Of a stretch of DNA of 5,865 nt, positions 5,615-5,865 are shown piece after piece. The translations under genes were made by a program, and so were the position numbers. The notes under the pieces were generated by a model, which saw only the letters and a list, made by a program, of their open reading frames with translations, did no database searches and had not been told where the DNA came from. The DNA lies in the NCBI GenBank assembly GCA_015062085.1, contig SUVI01000191.1:1-5865 (forward strand), written 5' to 3'. This DNA is from Planctomycetaceae bacterium (lineage in GTDB: Bacteria; Planctomycetota; Planctomycetia; Pirellulales; Thermoguttaceae). Position 1 is the stretch's first letter; each line of letters opens with the position of its first letter.

Positions 5615-5865
5615 ATGAAACGATTTTGCGCTGCGCTTTTTTTGTTCATGACGTTCTTAGGAGGAGTGGGGTGGTGGTATTTCCTCGCGAGCGTTCCACT
5701 GAAGGAGTTGCCGGGCAACAGATTTTTACCAGAGGGAGCGAGGTTGGAAAACGGCGTGATCAACTGGTTTGAGGTCCTGAAATCGCAGTATCCGGAAGGG
5801 TGGCAGACGGACCGGAATGCGTTTCGCCGGATCACGAAAACGATTTTCGTTTACGAAACGGCAAC
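5615..5865 (+). CDS. Membrane-anchored protein of unknown function (partial, N-terminus)
   Basis: The frame starts at ATG 5615-5617 and runs open for 83 codons off the right edge. A GGGAG sequence (5600-5604) lies ten bases upstream. Residues 1-3 (MKR) are basic and residues 4-27 are strongly hydrophobic (FCAALFLFMTFLGGVGWWYF), so the protein is either exported or anchored by an N-terminal helix. The soluble part begins around residue 28 and includes NWFEVLKSQYPEG (50-62) and RNAFRRI (67-73). From memory this vaguely recalls uncharacterised planctomycete proteins with a WFE...YPEG...NA pattern, but I cannot name a family. Codon choice differs somewhat from the other genes: TTA appears twice, along with AGA and AGG. 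The sample is too small to argue for transfer. Confidence 0.65.
   Translation, partial: MKRFCAALFLFMTFLGGVGWWYFLASVPLKELPGNRFLPEGARLENGVINWFEVLKSQYPEGWQTDRNAFRRITKTIFVYETA

Noticed and set aside
5452..5835. A 127-codon open frame on the minus strand near the right end
   Set aside because: It overlaps the plus-strand gene at 5615, which has a Shine-Dalgarno sequence and a typical membrane anchor. The minus-strand product has no recognisable feature, and no end of the frame shows expression signals. The choice is less certain than for the other shadows.

Overview
The window most likely comes from a planctomycete (Planctomycetota) of moderate GC content. This is an inference from gene type, not from a search. 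The ArgG sequence has the form I associate with Pirellulales-like planctomycetes. The FHA-GAF-SpoIIE phosphatase, the DUF58 protein and the secreted glycine- and aspartate-rich repeat protein are also common in that phylum. Coding DNA is GC-balanced, while the intergenic stretches are strongly AT-rich and broken by short C-tracts.

Layout, left to right. Positions 1-848 (minus strand) hold the N-terminal 282 residues of an exported, cysteine-free protein with repeated GGTNVF motifs; it runs off the left edge. Positions 849-1237 are an AT-rich spacer that contains its upstream region, with a palindrome, a possible 20-codon leader ORF and a bulged hairpin. Positions 1238-3807 are a two-gene minus-strand operon: first an FHA-GAF-SpoIIE/PP2C protein phosphatase, then, 14 bp later, a DUF58 protein with a VWA-like metal site. 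Positions 3808-4131 are a divergent promoter region with a near-consensus sigma-70-type promoter for the operon and an extended -10 promoter for argG. Positions 4132-5349 are a complete argG (argininosuccinate synthase), followed by a GC-rich hairpin and a good intrinsic terminator. From 5615 to the right edge lies the start of a small membrane-anchored or exported protein of unknown function.

How the genes relate. argG is a stand-alone arginine-biosynthesis gene with its own promoter and terminator. The phosphatase and DUF58 genes look translationally and transcriptionally coupled and probably form a signalling pair, in which FHA binds phosphothreonine, GAF senses a ligand and PP2C dephosphorylates a target. 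The partner and substrate cannot be read from the sequence. I saw no RNA genes, insertion sequences, CRISPR arrays or phage genes. No clearly new system is visible. The points most worth following are the phosphatase-DUF58 pairing, the structured leader of the repeat protein and the inverted repeats embedded in the two divergent promoters.
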